This document shows, in pieces, positions 1 to 8,971 of a DNA stretch of 64,000 nucleotides (its first letter is position 1; each line of letters begins with the position of its first letter). The notes under the pieces were generated by a model. The model did not search any database. It was not told the DNA's origin and saw only the letters and a list, made by a program, of their open reading frames with translations. The DNA is from Pseudomonas sp. PSKL.D1 (lineage in GTDB: Bacteria; Pseudomonadota; Gammaproteobacteria; Pseudomonadales; Pseudomonadaceae). A program made the position numbers and the translations under genes. The stretch spans positions 1,784,001 to 1,848,000 of the forward strand of contig NZ_CP118607.1 in NCBI RefSeq assembly GCF_028898945.1. Reading direction: 5' to 3'.

Positions 1-408
1 GGTTACCCGCAGGCGCAGGCGGCCGTCGTCCACCAGCAGGTCCATGCCCGGCTCCAGCGCGGCGATGATTTCCGGGTGGGGCAGGTTGACCCGCTCGCTG
101 TTGCCCGGCGTCGTGTCCAGGTCCAGGCGCAATGCCTGCCCACGTTGCAGTTGCACCTTGCCTTCGGCCAGGCGGCCGACGCGCAGCTTCGGCCCCTGCA
201 GGTCCATGAGGATGCCGAGCGGGTAGTTCAACTGCTGCTCGACTTCGCGGATCCACTGGTAACGCAGGGCGTGGTCGGCGTGCTCACCATGGCTGAAGTT
301 GAGGCGGAAGATGTTCACGCCGGCTTCCACCAGTTGGCGGATGTCGTCTTTGCCTTTGATCGCTGGGCCGAGGGTGGCGAGGATCTTTACTTTTTTATCA
401 GGCGTCAT
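1..408 (-). CDS. pykF: Pyruvate kinase, N-terminal part (gene runs off the window)
   Basis: Reading leftwards from an ATG at 408, 136 codons are visible without a stop. The protein starts MTPDKKVKILATLGPA and contains GVNIFRLNFSHG and MDLQGPKLRVG, the conserved phosphoenolpyruvate/ADP-binding N-terminal barrel segments of pyruvate kinase, which makes pyruvate and ATP from phosphoenolpyruvate in the cytoplasm. Its start codon overlaps the stop of the glycerate kinase gene (ATGA), so the two are translationally coupled. The context makes it the last step of glyoxylate-to-pyruvate assimilation. The C-terminal part lies outside the window. The choice between pykF and pykA naming rests on gene context only. 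Confidence 0.93.
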   Translation of the reverse strand, partial: MTPDKKVKILATLGPAIKGKDDIRQLVEAGVNIFRLNFSHGEHADHALRYQWIREVEQQLNYPLGILMDLQGPKLRVGRLAEGKVQLQRGQALRLDLDTTPGNSERVNLPHPEIIAALEPGMDLLVDDGRLRLRVT

Positions 409-1679
409 GATTGGGCAGTCTCGAGAATCAGGATGGCGCGGAAGTCGTTGACGTTGGTGCGGGTCGGTTCGGTGACGATCAGCGCGTCGAGCGCGGCGAA
501 GTAGCCGTAGCCGTTGTTGTTGTCCAGCTCGTCACTGGCCGACAGGCCCAAGGCCTCGGCGCGGGCGTAGCTGGCCGGCGTCATGAAGGCGCCGGCGTTT
601 TCTTCCGAGCCGTCGATGCCGTCGGTATCACCGGCCAAGGCGTACACGCCAGGCAGGCCCTTGAGGCTTTCGGTGAGGCTCAGCAGGAACTCTGCGTTGC
701 GCCCGCCACGGCCATTGCCGCGCACGGTCACGGTGGTTTCGCCGCCGGAGAGGATCACGCAGGGCGCCTTCAGTGGCTGGCCGTGCTGCACGATCTGCCG
801 GGTGATGCCGGCATGCACCTTGGCCACTTCGCGCGATTCGCCTTCCAGGTCGCCGAGGATCAGCGGGCTGAAGCCGGCCTGGCGGGCTTTGACGGCAGCG
901 GCTTCCAGCGACTGCTGAGGTTTGGCGATCAGCTGGAAGTGGCTGCGGGCCAGTGCCGGGTCGTCGGCCTTGACGGTTTCGGAAGCCGGGTTGTTGAGCC
1001 AGTCGATGACGGCTTTGGGGGCTTCAATGTTGTAGCGCTTGAGAATGGCCAACGCGTCGGCCGAGGTGCTCGGGTCGGCCACGGTGGGGCCGGAGGCGAT
1101 GACCGTGGCCAGGTCGCCCGGTACGTCCGATATCGCATAGGTGTAGACGGTGGCCGGCCAGCAGGCCTTGGCCAGGCGGCCGCCCTTGATCGCCGAGAGG
1201 TGCTTGCGCACGCAGTTCATCTCGCCGATGGTGGCGCCTGATTTCAAAAGCGCTTTGTTGATCTGCTGCTTGTCGGCCAGGGTCAGGCCTTCAGCGGGCA
1301 GGGCCAGCAGGGCAGAGCCACCGCCGGACAGCAGGAAGATGACGCGGTCGTCTTCGCTCAGGTTGCTGACCAGGTCGAGCACGCGCTTGGCCACGGCCAG
1401 GCCGGCGGCATCGGGGACCGGGTGGGCGGCTTCGACCACCTCGATCTTCTGGCAGTTGGCGCCGTGGCCGTAGCGGGTCACGACCAGCCCGGAGACGTCG
1501 CCCTGCCAGCATTTTTCGACCACTTCGGCCATGGCGGCGGCGGCTTTGCCGGCACCGATGACGATCACCCGGCCGCTACGGTCGGCGGGCAGGTAGGGTT
1601 CGAGGACTTGACGCGGGTGGGCGGCAGCGATGGCTGTGTCGAACAGCTCGCGGAGAAGTTTTTGCGGATCGACCGACAT
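405..1679 (-). CDS. ttuD: Glycerate 2-kinase / hydroxypyruvate reductase (MOFRL family)
   Basis: The protein has 424 residues, full length for the TtuD/GckA class. A glycine-rich nucleotide-binding segment GAGKAAAAMA lies at about 42-51, LLSGGGSALL at about 116-125, and the MOFRL signature GRGGRNAEF near residue 335. Family knowledge: MOFRL proteins phosphorylate D-glycerate to 2-phosphoglycerate (older name hydroxypyruvate reductase). It follows glxR, whose product is glycerate, and overlaps pyruvate kinase by 4 nt, so it links tartronate-semialdehyde reduction to glycolysis. A terminator-like hairpin separates it from glxR, so part of its transcription may be independent. Kinase is the better call than reductase from context. 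Confidence 0.93.
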   Translation of the reverse strand: MSVDPQKLLRELFDTAIAAAHPRQVLEPYLPADRSGRVIVIGAGKAAAAMAEVVEKCWQGDVSGLVVTRYGHGANCQKIEVVEAAHPVPDAAGLAVAKRVLDLVSNLSEDDRVIFLLSGGGSALLALPAEGLTLADKQQINKALLKSGATIGEMNCVRKHLSAIKGGRLAKACWPATVYTYAISDVPGDLATVIASGPTVADPSTSADALAILKRYNIEAPKAVIDWLNNPASETVKADDPALARSHFQLIAKPQQSLEAAAVKARQAGFSPLILGDLEGESREVAKVHAGITRQIVQHGQPLKAPCVILSGGETTVTVRGNGRGGRNAEFLLSLTESLKGLPGVYALAGDTDGIDGSEENAGAFMTPASYARAEALGLSASDELDNNNGYGYFAALDALIVTEPTRTNVNDFRAILILETAQS

Positions 1680-1715
1680 GGCAGGCTCCCAGAATTATTG
1701 TTGTTCTGCACAATC

Positions 1716-1760
1716 AAAAACGCCCCTGGAACTGCCTCCGTGCAGGCCGAACCAGGGGCG
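1716..1760 (-). terminator. Intrinsic terminator-like hairpin between glxR and ttuD
   Basis: On the minus strand, arms CGCCCCTGG and CCAGGGGCG (1721-1729 and 1752-1760) flank a second small stem (CTGCC/GGCAG-like) and are followed directly by TTTTTGATTG. That is a GC-rich stem with a T tract in the direction of operon transcription. It lies inside what is otherwise a gcl-hyi-glxR-ttuD-pyk operon, so it may attenuate read-through. Confidence 0.6.
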
Positions 1761-1811
1761 GGTGTTGCTCGGGTTCACCGTTGAGCCTGTGGTCGCAGGT
1801 TCAGCGGTGTT

Positions 1812-1893
1812 GGCCGCATCGCGGCGGTCCGACGTTTCGGTGAACCCGCTCCTACAGGGGTAGCGTGTAGGAGCGGATTTATCCGCGAGAGGC
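1812..1893. repeat. REP pair (GCTCCTACAGG type)
   Basis: Two inverted REP cores, CCGCTCCTACAGG and TGTAGGAGCGG, with outer arms ending in CGCGG/CCGCG, lie downstream of glxR. They match the P. putida-type extragenic palindromes seen repeatedly in this window. Confidence 0.8.
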
Positions 1894-1903
1894 CGGTACA
1901 GGC

Positions 1904-2797
1904 TTACTTATCGTCGCGGATCGAGAAATTGGCCATGTGCTCCAGGCCTTTGATCAGCGCCGAGTGGTCCCAGTTGCCGCCGCCCAGCGCCACGCAGGTG
2001 CTGAACACTTGCTGGGCGTTGGAAGTGTTGGGCAGGTTGATGCCCAGTTCCTTGGCGCCTTGCAGGGCCAGGTTCAGGTCCTTCTGGTGCAGGTTGATGC
2101 GGAAGCCCGGGTCGAAGGTGCCTTTGATCATGCGCTCGGCGTGTACTTCGAGGATTTTCGACGAGGCAAAGCCACCCATCAGTGCTTCACGCACCTTGGC
2201 CGGGTCCGCGCCGTTCTTGGCGGCGAACAGCAGGGCTTCACTGACGGCCTGGATGTTCAGGGCGACGATGATCTGGTTGGCGACCTTGGCGGTCTGGCCA
2301 TCACCGTTGCCACCGACGCGGGTGATGTTCTTGCCCATGGCTTCGAACAGCGGCAGGGCGCGCTCGAAGGCTTTCGGGCAGCCACCGACCATGATGCTCA
2401 GGGTCGCGGCCTTGGCACCGACTTCACCACCGGACACCGGGGCGTCCAGGTAGGCGGCGCCGGTGGCCTTGATCTTCTCGGCGAAGGCTTTGGTGGCGGT
2501 AGGGGAGATCGAGCTCATGTCGATCACCACCTTGTTCGGGCCCACGCCTTCAGCAACACCGTTCTCACCGAACAGCACGCTTTCCACCTGCGGGGTGTCC
2601 GGCACCATGACGATGATGAATTCAGCTTCCTGAGCCACTTCTTTCGGGTTGGCCAGGGCGACTGCGCCAGCGGCGATCAGGTCGGCCGGGGCGGCGTCGT
2701 GGTGGGTGGAAACGAAGATGCTGTGACCTGCCTTTTGCAGGTTCTGGGCCATGGGTTTGCCCATGATGCCGGTGCCGAGGAAGCCGATTTTAGCCAT
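1904..2797 (-). CDS. glxR: Tartronate semialdehyde reductase (2-hydroxy-3-oxopropionate reductase)
   Basis: I chose the ATG at 2797, giving 297 residues; the open frame extends 32 codons upstream through REP sequence, but MAKIGFLGTGIMG is the family N-terminus and AGAGG precedes it. The Rossmann GxGxxG lies at residues 8-13, the DAPVSGGEVGA substrate loop near 120, and GDGQTAKVANQ carries the catalytic lysine near 170. It belongs to the beta-hydroxyacid dehydrogenase family and reduces tartronate semialdehyde to D-glycerate with NAD(P)H. It follows hyi in the gcl operon with a REP pair between them. Confidence 0.95.
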   Translation of the reverse strand: MAKIGFLGTGIMGKPMAQNLQKAGHSIFVSTHHDAAPADLIAAGAVALANPKEVAQEAEFIIVMVPDTPQVESVLFGENGVAEGVGPNKVVIDMSSISPTATKAFAEKIKATGAAYLDAPVSGGEVGAKAATLSIMVGGCPKAFERALPLFEAMGKNITRVGGNGDGQTAKVANQIIVALNIQAVSEALLFAAKNGADPAKVREALMGGFASSKILEVHAERMIKGTFDPGFRINLHQKDLNLALQGAKELGINLPNTSNAQQVFSTCVALGGGNWDHSALIKGLEHMANFSIRDDK

Positions 2798-2845
2798 GAG
2801 ATTTTTGCCTCTTTGTATTTGTTGGAACAGGCGACTTGGCCCCCC

Positions 2846-2965
2846 CCTGTGGGAGCGGCCTTGTGTCGCGATTGGGGCGCGTAGCGGCCCCATGATTTCA
2901 GCTTGTCAGGAGATTGCCGGGGCTGCTGCGCAGCCCTTTCGCGACACGAGGCCGCTCCCACAGGG
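2846..2965. repeat. REP inverted pair (GCTCCCACAGG type) between hyi and glxR
   Basis: Outer arms CCCTGTGGGAGCGGCC and GGCCGCTCCCACAGGG, with GTGTCGCGA/TCGCGACAC next to them, enclose smaller hairpins such as GGGGCTGCTGCGCAGCCC. The element sits inside the operon and could stabilise or process the mRNA between hyi and glxR. Confidence 0.85.
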
Positions 2966-2978
2966 ACCGCGTTGATCC

Positions 2979-3761
2979 TTAAATTGCGTTATGGGTTTTC
3001 AGCCAACCCAGGCCCGCTTCGGTAGTGGTCTTGGGCTTGTACTCCGCGCCCACCCAGCCCTGGTAGCCGATGCGGTCCAGGTGCTCGAACAGGAAGCGGT
3101 AGTTGATCTCGCCAGTGCCCGGCTCGTTGCGGCCCGGGTTGTCGGCCAGCTGGATGTGGTTGATCAGCGGCAGGTTGGCTTCAACGGTACGCGCCAGGTC
3201 ACCTTCCATGATCTGCATGTGGTAGATGTCGTACTGCAGGAACAGGTTGTCGCTGCCCACCTCGGCCTGGATTTCCAGGGCCTGCTTCGTGGTGTTCAGG
3301 TAGAAGCCCGGGATGTCGCGGGTGTTGATCATTTCCATGACCAGGCGAATGCCGGCGGCCTTGAGCTTGTCGGCGGCGTAGCGCAGGTTCTCGACAAAGG
3401 TCTTGCGCACGGTGGCGCAGTCCGGGCCTTGCGGGCGGATGCCGGCCAGGGCGTTGACCTGGGTGTTGCCCAGCACCTTTGCGTACTCGATGGCCTTGTC
3501 GACACCGGCACGGAATTCTTCCACGCGGTCAGGGTGGCAGGTAATGCCGCGCTCACCCTTGGCCCAGTCGCCGGCCGGCAGGTTGAACAGCACCTGGGTC
3601 AGGCCGTGGGCGTCGAGCTGCTGTTTGATTTCAGCGGCGCTGAAATCGTACGGGAAGAGGTATTCTACGCCGCTGAAACCAGCGTCGGCGGCAGCCTTGA
3701 AGCGGGCCAGGAAGTCCTGTTCGGTGAACAGCATGGACAGGTTGGCAGCGAAGCGAGGCAT
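2979..3761 (-). CDS. hyi: Hydroxypyruvate isomerase
   Basis: The protein has 260 residues, the standard Hyi length. It is a TIM-barrel protein of the AP-endonuclease-2/xylose-isomerase-like fold; VMEMINTRDIPGFYLN, LQYDIYHMQIMEGDL and HIQLADNPGRNEPGTGEI are the conserved metal and substrate strands. It interconverts tartronate semialdehyde and hydroxypyruvate in the cytoplasm. It lies 51 nt downstream of gcl, separated by a strong GC hairpin, and is cotranscribed with it. Confidence 0.95.
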   Translation of the reverse strand: MPRFAANLSMLFTEQDFLARFKAAADAGFSGVEYLFPYDFSAAEIKQQLDAHGLTQVLFNLPAGDWAKGERGITCHPDRVEEFRAGVDKAIEYAKVLGNTQVNALAGIRPQGPDCATVRKTFVENLRYAADKLKAAGIRLVMEMINTRDIPGFYLNTTKQALEIQAEVGSDNLFLQYDIYHMQIMEGDLARTVEANLPLINHIQLADNPGRNEPGTGEINYRFLFEHLDRIGYQGWVGAEYKPKTTTEAGLGWLKTHNAI

Positions 3762-3783
3762 GGGGTATCTCCTTGCGTTGAAG

Positions 3784-3803
3784 GCCCCCCGCGAGCGGGG
3801 GGC
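3784..3803 (-). other. Strong GC hairpin between gcl and hyi
   Basis: GCCCCCCGCGAGCGGGGGGC is a perfect 8-bp stem with a 4-nt loop in the short gcl-hyi gap. It has no T tract on the minus strand, so it is more likely an mRNA processing or stability element than a full terminator. Confidence 0.55.
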
Positions 3804-3812
3804 GTCAGGCGA

Positions 3813-5588
3813 TCAGTCCAGCAGCGAGATGGCGGTCGGCGCGTCGTTGCCGACCAGGGCGAGGTCTTCGAATTCGTTGACCGCGTTGATCTCGGTGCCC
3901 ATGGAAATGTTGGTAACACGCTCGAGAATCACTTCGACCACTACCGGTACGCGGAACTCTTCGGCCATCTTCTGCGCCTTGAGCAGGGCAGGAGCGATTT
4001 CGGCCGGTTCGAACACACGGATGGCCTTGCAACCCAGGCCTTCAACCACGGCGACGTGGTCAACACCGTAGGTGGCAGCGTCGGTCGAGTTGATGTTCTC
4101 GAACGCCAGTTGTACACAGTAATCCATGTCGAAGCCACGCTGTGCCTGGCGGATCAGGCCGAGGTAGGCGTTGTTCACCAGCACGTGGACATACGGCAGG
4201 TTGAACTGCGCGCCCACCGCCAGCTCTTCGATCATGAACTGGAAGTCGTAGTCACCCGACAGCGCGACCACCTTGCGTTTCGGGTCGGCTTTTACAACGC
4301 CCAGGGCAGCAGGGATGGTCCAGCCCAGCGGGCCCGCCTGGCCGCAGTTGATCCAGTGGCGTGGCTTGTACACGTGCAGGAACTGCGCGCCGGCGATTTG
4401 CGACAGGCCGATGGTGCTGACGTAGCAGGTGTCTTTGCCGAATACCTGGTTCATCTCTTCGTACACGCGCTGCGGCTTGACCGGCACGTTGTCGAAGTGG
4501 GTCTTGCGCTGCAGGGTGGCTTTGCGCTGCTGGCAGTCTTCCAGCCAGGCCTTGCGGCACTTCAGCTTGCCAGCGGCTTTCCACTCGCGGGCCACTTCCA
4601 GGAACACGTCCAGCGCCTTGCCAGCGTCGGAAACGATACCCAGGTCCGGGGTGAACACCCGGCCGATCTGGGTCGGTTCGATGTCCACGTGCACGAACTT
4701 GCGGCCTTCGGTGTACACATCCACCGAGCCGGTGTGGCGGTTGGCCCAACGGTTGCCGATACCGAACACCAGGTCGGATTTCAGCATCGTGGCGTTGCCG
4801 TAGCGGTGCGAGGTCTGCAGGCCGACCATGCCGACCATCAGCTCGTGATCGTCCGGGATGGTGCCCCAGCCCATCAGGGTGGGTACAACCGGCACGCCGG
4901 TCAGCTCGGCGAACTCGACCAGCTTGTCGCTGGCGTCGGCGTTGATGATGCCGCCACCGGCAACCAGCAGCGGGCGCTCGGCGTCGTTGAGCAGGGCCAG
5001 GGCTTTTTCGGCCTGTACGCGGCTGGCTTGTGGCTTGTGTACGGGCAGCGGCTCGTAGGCGTCGATGTCGAATTCGATTTCGGCCATCTGCACGTCGAAC
5101 GGCAGGTCGATCAGCACAGGGCCTGGGCGGCCGGTGCGCATTTCATAAAAGGCCTTCTGGAAGGCGTAAGGCACCTGGCCTGGCTCCAGCACGGTGGTCG
5201 CCCACTTGGTGACCGGCTTGACGATGCTGGTGATGTCGACGGCCTGGAAGTCTTCTTTGTGCAGGCGGGCACGTGGAGCCTGGCCGGTGATGCAGAGGAT
5301 CGGGATGGAGTCGGCCGAGGCGCTGTACAAGCCGGTGACCATGTCGGTGCCGGCAGGGCCGGAGGTGCCGATGCACACGCCGATGTTGCCCGGGTTGGCG
5401 CGGGTGTAACCCTCGGCCATGTGCGAGGCGCCTTCGACGTGACGAGCGAGGACGTGATCGATGCCACCGACTTTCTTCAGGGCCGAGTACAGCGGGTTGA
5501 TGGCAGCCCCTGGGATGCCGAACGCGGTATCTACACCTTCACGGCGCATGACCAGAACGGCTGCATCGATTGCTCTCATTTTGCTCAT
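3813..5588 (-). CDS. gcl: Glyoxylate carboligase (tartronate-semialdehyde synthase)
   Basis: The protein has 591 residues, full length for this ThDP-dependent enzyme. The ThDP/Mg motif is [15 protein letters not shown] in the C-terminal domain. In the N-terminal domain [14 protein letters not shown] puts Val at position 51, where almost all ThDP enzymes have Glu; that substitution is the hallmark of Gcl. It condenses two glyoxylate to tartronate semialdehyde plus CO2. A GAGG ribosome site precedes the ATG. The promoter region shared with the divergent glcG-like gene carries two TTGTATACAA palindromes, pointing to GntR/GclR repression. Confidence 0.97.
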   Translation of the reverse strand: MSKMRAIDAAVLVMRREGVDTAFGIPGAAINPLYSALKKVGGIDHVLARHVEGASHMAEGYTRANPGNIGVCIGTSGPAGTDMVTGLYSASADSIPILCITGQAPRARLHKEDFQAVDITSIVKPVTKWATTVLEPGQVPYAFQKAFYEMRTGRPGPVLIDLPFDVQMAEIEFDIDAYEPLPVHKPQASRVQAEKALALLNDAERPLLVAGGGIINADASDKLVEFAELTGVPVVPTLMGWGTIPDDHELMVGMVGLQTSHRYGNATMLKSDLVFGIGNRWANRHTGSVDVYTEGRKFVHVDIEPTQIGRVFTPDLGIVSDAGKALDVFLEVAREWKAAGKLKCRKAWLEDCQQRKATLQRKTHFDNVPVKPQRVYEEMNQVFGKDTCYVSTIGLSQIAGAQFLHVYKPRHWINCGQAGPLGWTIPAALGVVKADPKRKVVALSGDYDFQFMIEELAVGAQFNLPYVHVLVNNAYLGLIRQAQRGFDMDYCVQLAFENINSTDAATYGVDHVAVVEGLGCKAIRVFEPAEIAPALLKAQKMAEEFRVPVVVEVILERVTNISMGTEINAVNEFEDLALVGNDAPTAISLLD

Positions 5589-5845
5589 GGTTTGTGCCTC
5601 ATTGATTTTGTAATTGTATACAACTTGCTTTGTGCCAGAGTGTATTCATGGCTGGCCGCTCAGGTCAACGGGTTTTCGTCGGGGGACGTGGCTTTCGTTC
5701 GAGCGCCTATGAAAACGGCTGTTTGCGATCTCGCATACGATCGTTTCAATTTATTGTATACAAAAATACATTCAGTTGTGTTCTATTGGCTTATCGGTTT
5801 TTCACCTGCCCTCAGGGCTTCTCACAACAAGAAGAGGACCTTTCC
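5589..5845. promoter_or_regulatory. Divergent gcl / glcG-like promoter with two TTGTATACAA operators
   Basis: The same perfect 10-bp palindrome TTGTATACAA occurs at 5614-5623 and 5754-5763, 140 bp apart centre to centre. The first is close to the gcl start and the second lies about 80 bp before the glcG-like start. The motif recurs at the puuE/uraH and azgA/gntR promoters, so it is probably the operator of the GntR regulator at 17755. In KT2440 the equivalent regulator (GclR) is reported to control gcl. Confidence 0.7.
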
Positions 5846-6286
5846 ATGAACGCTTTGAACCTGAAAGTCGCTGTCAGCCTGGTGAATGCCGCGCTGGCGG
5901 CGGGCCGCAAGATCAACGCCGCGCCGCTGACGGTGGCGGTGCTGGATGCTGGCGGGCACCTGCTGGCCTTGCAGCGCGAGGACGGCGCCAGCCTGATTCG
6001 CCCGGAGGTGGCCACCGGCAAGGCCTGGGGGGCAATTGCCCTGGGCAAGGGCTCGCGTTTGCTGGCGCTGGATGCGCAGCAGCGGCCGGCGTTTTTTGCG
6101 GCGCTGAACGGGTTGGGTGAGCGGCCGGTGGTGCCGGCGCCGGGTGGTGTGCTGATTCGTGATCAGGACGGTAAAGTGCTGGGAGCGGTGGGGATCAGCG
6201 GGGATACGTCGGATATTGACGAGCAGTGCGCAATCAGTGCGATCGAAGAGGTGGGGTTGAGGGCGGATGCGGGGGTGGCTGCCTGA
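5846..6286 (+). CDS. GlcG/HbpS-family protein
   Basis: The start is set at the ATG at 5846 (MNALNLKVAVSLVNAALAAG), preceded by GAAGAGGA; 146 residues. It is a single small Haem_degrading (GlcG/HbpS, DUF336) domain with the typical PLTVAVLDAGGHLLALQREDGA strand, RPEVATGKAWGAIALG and the closing GAVGISGDTSDIDEQCA. The biochemical role of GlcG-type proteins is unclear; they commonly accompany glycolate/glyoxylate genes. It is transcribed divergently from gcl and probably co-regulated with it through the shared operators. Confidence 0.85.
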   Translation: MNALNLKVAVSLVNAALAAGRKINAAPLTVAVLDAGGHLLALQREDGASLIRPEVATGKAWGAIALGKGSRLLALDAQQRPAFFAALNGLGERPVVPAPGGVLIRDQDGKVLGAVGISGDTSDIDEQCAISAIEEVGLRADAGVAA

Positions 6287-6303
6287 TTTTGCATTGATTG
6301 ACC

Positions 6304-6374
6304 TGGCCTCATCGCGGATGAATCCGCTCCTACAGGCGCGCGCTTTGTAGGAGCGGATTTATCCGCGATGGGCC
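6304..6374. repeat. REP pair
   Basis: The inverted elements GCGGATGAATCCGCTCCTACAG and TGTAGGAGCGG...TCCGCGA lie between the convergent glcG-like and tetR genes. They may also act as a bidirectional transcript end. Confidence 0.8.
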
Positions 6375-6387
6375 AAACCCCATTACC

Positions 6388-6999
6388 TCAGGCTACTTCA
6401 GGCTCACACCCCTTCAAAACCATCCGAATAATGGTCTCGGCCGCCGCATCGTAATCACTGTCGGCCAGCTTGGCCTTGCCGGTAACCGCCGAAATCTGCC
6501 AATCGAAATCGGCATAGGTCTGGGTGGCCGCCCAGATGCTGAACATCAGGTGGTGCGCGTCGACATGGGCGATTTGCCCGCGGTCGATCCAGCTCTGGAT
6601 GCACTCGATGTTATGCCGCGCCTGCTCGTTCAACTGCGCCACCTGGTTGGGTGACAGGTGCGGTGCGCCGTGCATGATTTCGCTGGCGAACACCTTGGAG
6701 GCATGGGGCAGGTCGCGCGAGATGCGGATTTTCGAGCGGATGTACGAGCTCAATACCTCTTTCGGGTCACCGTCGGCATTGAACGGCGTTGACGCCTGCA
6801 TGATCGGCGCGATGATGCTTTCCAACACCTCGCGGTAGAGGTTGTCCTTGGACTTGAAGTAGTAATACACGTTCGGCTTGGGCAGGCCGGCCTTGGCCGC
6901 GATATCGCTGGTCTTGGTGGCAGCGAAGCCCTTGTCGGCGAATTCCTCGCTGGCTGCGCGCAGGATCAGTTCCTTGTTGCGCTCGCGAATGGTGCTCAT
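6388..6999 (-). CDS. TetR-family regulator, RutR-like
   Basis: The protein has 203 residues. The N-terminal TetR HTH (ERNKELILRAASEEFADKG, then SDIAAKAGLPKPNVYYYFKS) occupies about residues 5-52. The remainder resembles the RutR/YcdC C-terminal ligand domain, with SEIMHGAPHLS and WIDRGQIAHVDAHHLMFSIWA. Family knowledge: RutR of E. coli senses pyrimidines and controls pyrimidine and purine genes at TTGACCANNTGGTCAA. Three TTGACT-N4-GGTCAR sites in this window (before tsx, azgA and xdhA) make it a plausible regulator of purine uptake and oxidation. That link is inference. Confidence 0.85.
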   Translation of the reverse strand: MSTIRERNKELILRAASEEFADKGFAATKTSDIAAKAGLPKPNVYYYFKSKDNLYREVLESIIAPIMQASTPFNADGDPKEVLSSYIRSKIRISRDLPHASKVFASEIMHGAPHLSPNQVAQLNEQARHNIECIQSWIDRGQIAHVDAHHLMFSIWAATQTYADFDWQISAVTGKAKLADSDYDAAAETIIRMVLKGCEPEVA

Positions 7000-7131
7000 T
7001 GTCGGGGGTCTTCCTCGTGTCTGGCCACCTCAAAGAGGGACCCGGCATGGTAGCACCGCCACTCACGGGCGCTCAAGGCAGCGAGTTTCGGCTAGACTCG
7101 GGCCCATTCACATATTTGGAAACAAGCACCC

Positions 7132-8046
7132 ATGGCAGGCAGCAGTTTACTGGTTCTGATCGACGATATCGCCACGGTTCTCGATGATGTGTCGGTGATG
7201 ACCAAAGTGGCGGCGAAGAAGACCGCTGGCGTACTGGGCGACGACCTGGCACTCAACGCCCAGCAGGTGACCGGCGTGCGCGCCGAGCGTGAAATCCCGG
7301 TGGTGTGGGCGGTGGCCAAGGGCTCGTTCGTGAACAAGGCGATCCTGGTGCCGGCGGCGTTGCTGATCAGTGCGTTCATCCCCTGGGCGGTGACGCCGTT
7401 GTTGATGATCGGTGGCGCCTACCTTTGCTTTGAAGGCTTCGAGAAGCTGGCGCACAAGTTTTTGCACAGCAAGGAAGAAGATGCGGCGGAACATGAGGCG
7501 CGCAAGGAGGCTGTCGCTGACGCGAATGTCGACCTGGTGGCTTACGAGCAGACCAAGATCAAGGGCGCGGTGCGTACCGACTTCATTCTGTCTGCCGAGA
7601 TCATTGCCATCACGCTGGGCACGGTGGCGGATGCGCCGCTGAGCCAGCAGATCATCGTGCTGTCGGGGATTGCCATCGTGATGACGGTTGGCGTTTACGG
7701 GTTGGTGGCGGGCATCGTCAAGCTCGATGACCTGGGGTTGTGGATGACGCAAAAGGCCTCCAAGGCCGCCCAGGCGGTGGGCAATGGCATTTTGCGGGCG
7801 GCGCCCTACATGATGAAGAGCCTGTCGGTGATCGGGACGGCGGCGATGTTCCTGGTAGGCGGGGGGATCCTGGTGCATGGGGTGGAGCCTGTGCATCACG
7901 CGATCGAAGCGTTCAGCGTAGGGCGTGGCGGGGCGGTGACCGGGGCGTTGGTCAATGGGCTGGTTGGGGTTGTAGCCGGGGCTGCGGTATTGGCGGTGGT
8001 GGGTATTGCCGGGAAGGTGTGGCGGATGGTTAGGTCTTCTGCGTGA
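7132..8046 (+). CDS. DUF808-family inner-membrane protein (YedI-like)
   Basis: The protein has 304 residues. The N-terminus [46 protein letters not shown] is the DUF808 signature. Several hydrophobic helices follow (about 70-100, 150-200 and 220-300). The function is unknown. It is divergent from the tetR gene with about 130 bp between them. Nothing in the sequence ties it to purines apart from position. Confidence 0.85.
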   Translation: MAGSSLLVLIDDIATVLDDVSVMTKVAAKKTAGVLGDDLALNAQQVTGVRAEREIPVVWAVAKGSFVNKAILVPAALLISAFIPWAVTPLLMIGGAYLCFEGFEKLAHKFLHSKEEDAAEHEARKEAVADANVDLVAYEQTKIKGAVRTDFILSAEIIAITLGTVADAPLSQQIIVLSGIAIVMTVGVYGLVAGIVKLDDLGLWMTQKASKAAQAVGNGILRAAPYMMKSLSVIGTAAMFLVGGGILVHGVEPVHHAIEAFSVGRGGAVTGALVNGLVGVVAGAAVLAVVGIAGKVWRMVRSSA

Positions 8047-8069
8047 TATTGATGGCCGGGCTTCGCCCG

Positions 8070-8170
8070 GATCGCGGCGGTCCGACGCTTCGGTGAATCC
8101 GCTCCTACAGGTTATCGCCGGTATCGAAATCCGTGCTGTCCTGTAGGAGCGGATTCATCCGCGATGGGCC
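8070..8170. repeat. REP pair between convergent genes
   Basis: CCGCTCCTACAGG and CTGTAGGAGCGG with extended arms (GCGGCGGTCC..., ...CATCCGCGATGGG) occupy the gap between the DUF808 gene and tsx-like gene 1. Confidence 0.8.
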
Positions 8171-8188
8171 GCAAAGCGGCCCCAAGGG

Positions 8189-8971
8189 TCAGAAGTGAAC
8201 CTTGACCAGGAAGCTCGCAGTGTTCTGGTCGGTGGTGAACCCGTCAGAATCCTTGATGCCGTACTTGTTCTTCCAGTAGTCGTACTCGAAACCGACATAC
8301 AGCTGCTTCTCACCCAGGTGCAATGCCTTGCCCAGGTCGTACTTGACCTGCGGGTTGAAGTGCAGGTTGGCGTGGTATTCGCCACGGCTGTTTTCGTCGT
8401 TGTCCACCACCCAGTCCATGAAGCCGTCGATCAGGATGTCGGACGAGCCCACCGGGATGGTGTAGGACCACACCGGGGTGATCTGCCAGACATTGTCACC
8501 GGCGCGGCTGCCTTCGGTGGTGCGGTTGTAGAAGTTCAGCTGGAAGTAGTCAAAGCCCGGGATGTTCAGGTCGAAACCTGGGCCGATCAGGTAGGACTCG
8601 GTGTCACCCTCGCCAAACTCGTAAGTCATGGCCAGCAGCACGTCCTTGACCGGGCCGAATTCGATTTTCTGGTCGAAGATCTTGCCGAACGACAGGCGCG
8701 GGCTGATTTCGCCGTAGTAGGTGTTGTCGCCGTTACCGGAGTCCTTCTTGCCGTTGTAGAAAATCTTGTCGACGAAGACGAAGTTGTCACCGTACTTCCA
8801 GCCATCGGCGTGCTCGAAGGTGACGGTTTGCTGAATCTCCGGGTTGACCTTGAAGTTTTTGCCCCACAGGTAGGTCAGGCTGTTGTTCTGCCACTGCAGC
8901 AGGTCGCCGGCGAAGGTGGTGCCGCAGGCCAGCAGGCCGCCCGCGAGAATCAGGCTATTGATGGTACGCAT
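8189..8971 (-). CDS. Tsx-like nucleoside-specific outer-membrane channel, copy 1
   Basis: The protein has 260 residues, with a Sec signal peptide of about 22 residues (MRTINSLILAGGLLACGTTFAG). The mature chain is a short beta-barrel in alternating pattern ending in phenylalanine (LVKVHF), typical of outer-membrane barrels. Motifs such as NNSLTYLWGKNFKVNPEIQQ and SFGKIF identify the Tsx/channel_Tsx family, which passes nucleosides and related compounds. It is a close paralogue of the next gene. A RutR-like site sits 212 bp upstream. Its place in the purine cluster suggests uptake of purine nucleosides or bases. Confidence 0.87.
   Translation of the reverse strand: MRTINSLILAGGLLACGTTFAGDLLQWQNNSLTYLWGKNFKVNPEIQQTVTFEHADGWKYGDNFVFVDKIFYNGKKDSGNGDNTYYGEISPRLSFGKIFDQKIEFGPVKDVLLAMTYEFGEGDTESYLIGPGFDLNIPGFDYFQLNFYNRTTEGSRAGDNVWQITPVWSYTIPVGSSDILIDGFMDWVVDNDENSRGEYHANLHFNPQVKYDLGKALHLGEKQLYVGFEYDYWKNKYGIKDSDGFTTDQNTASFLVKVHF

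Noticed and set aside
2991..5849. 952-codon open frame antisense to hyi and gcl
   Set aside because: High-GC shadow of two well-identified enzymes; its translation is His/Val/Gly/Gln-rich with no recognisable domain.
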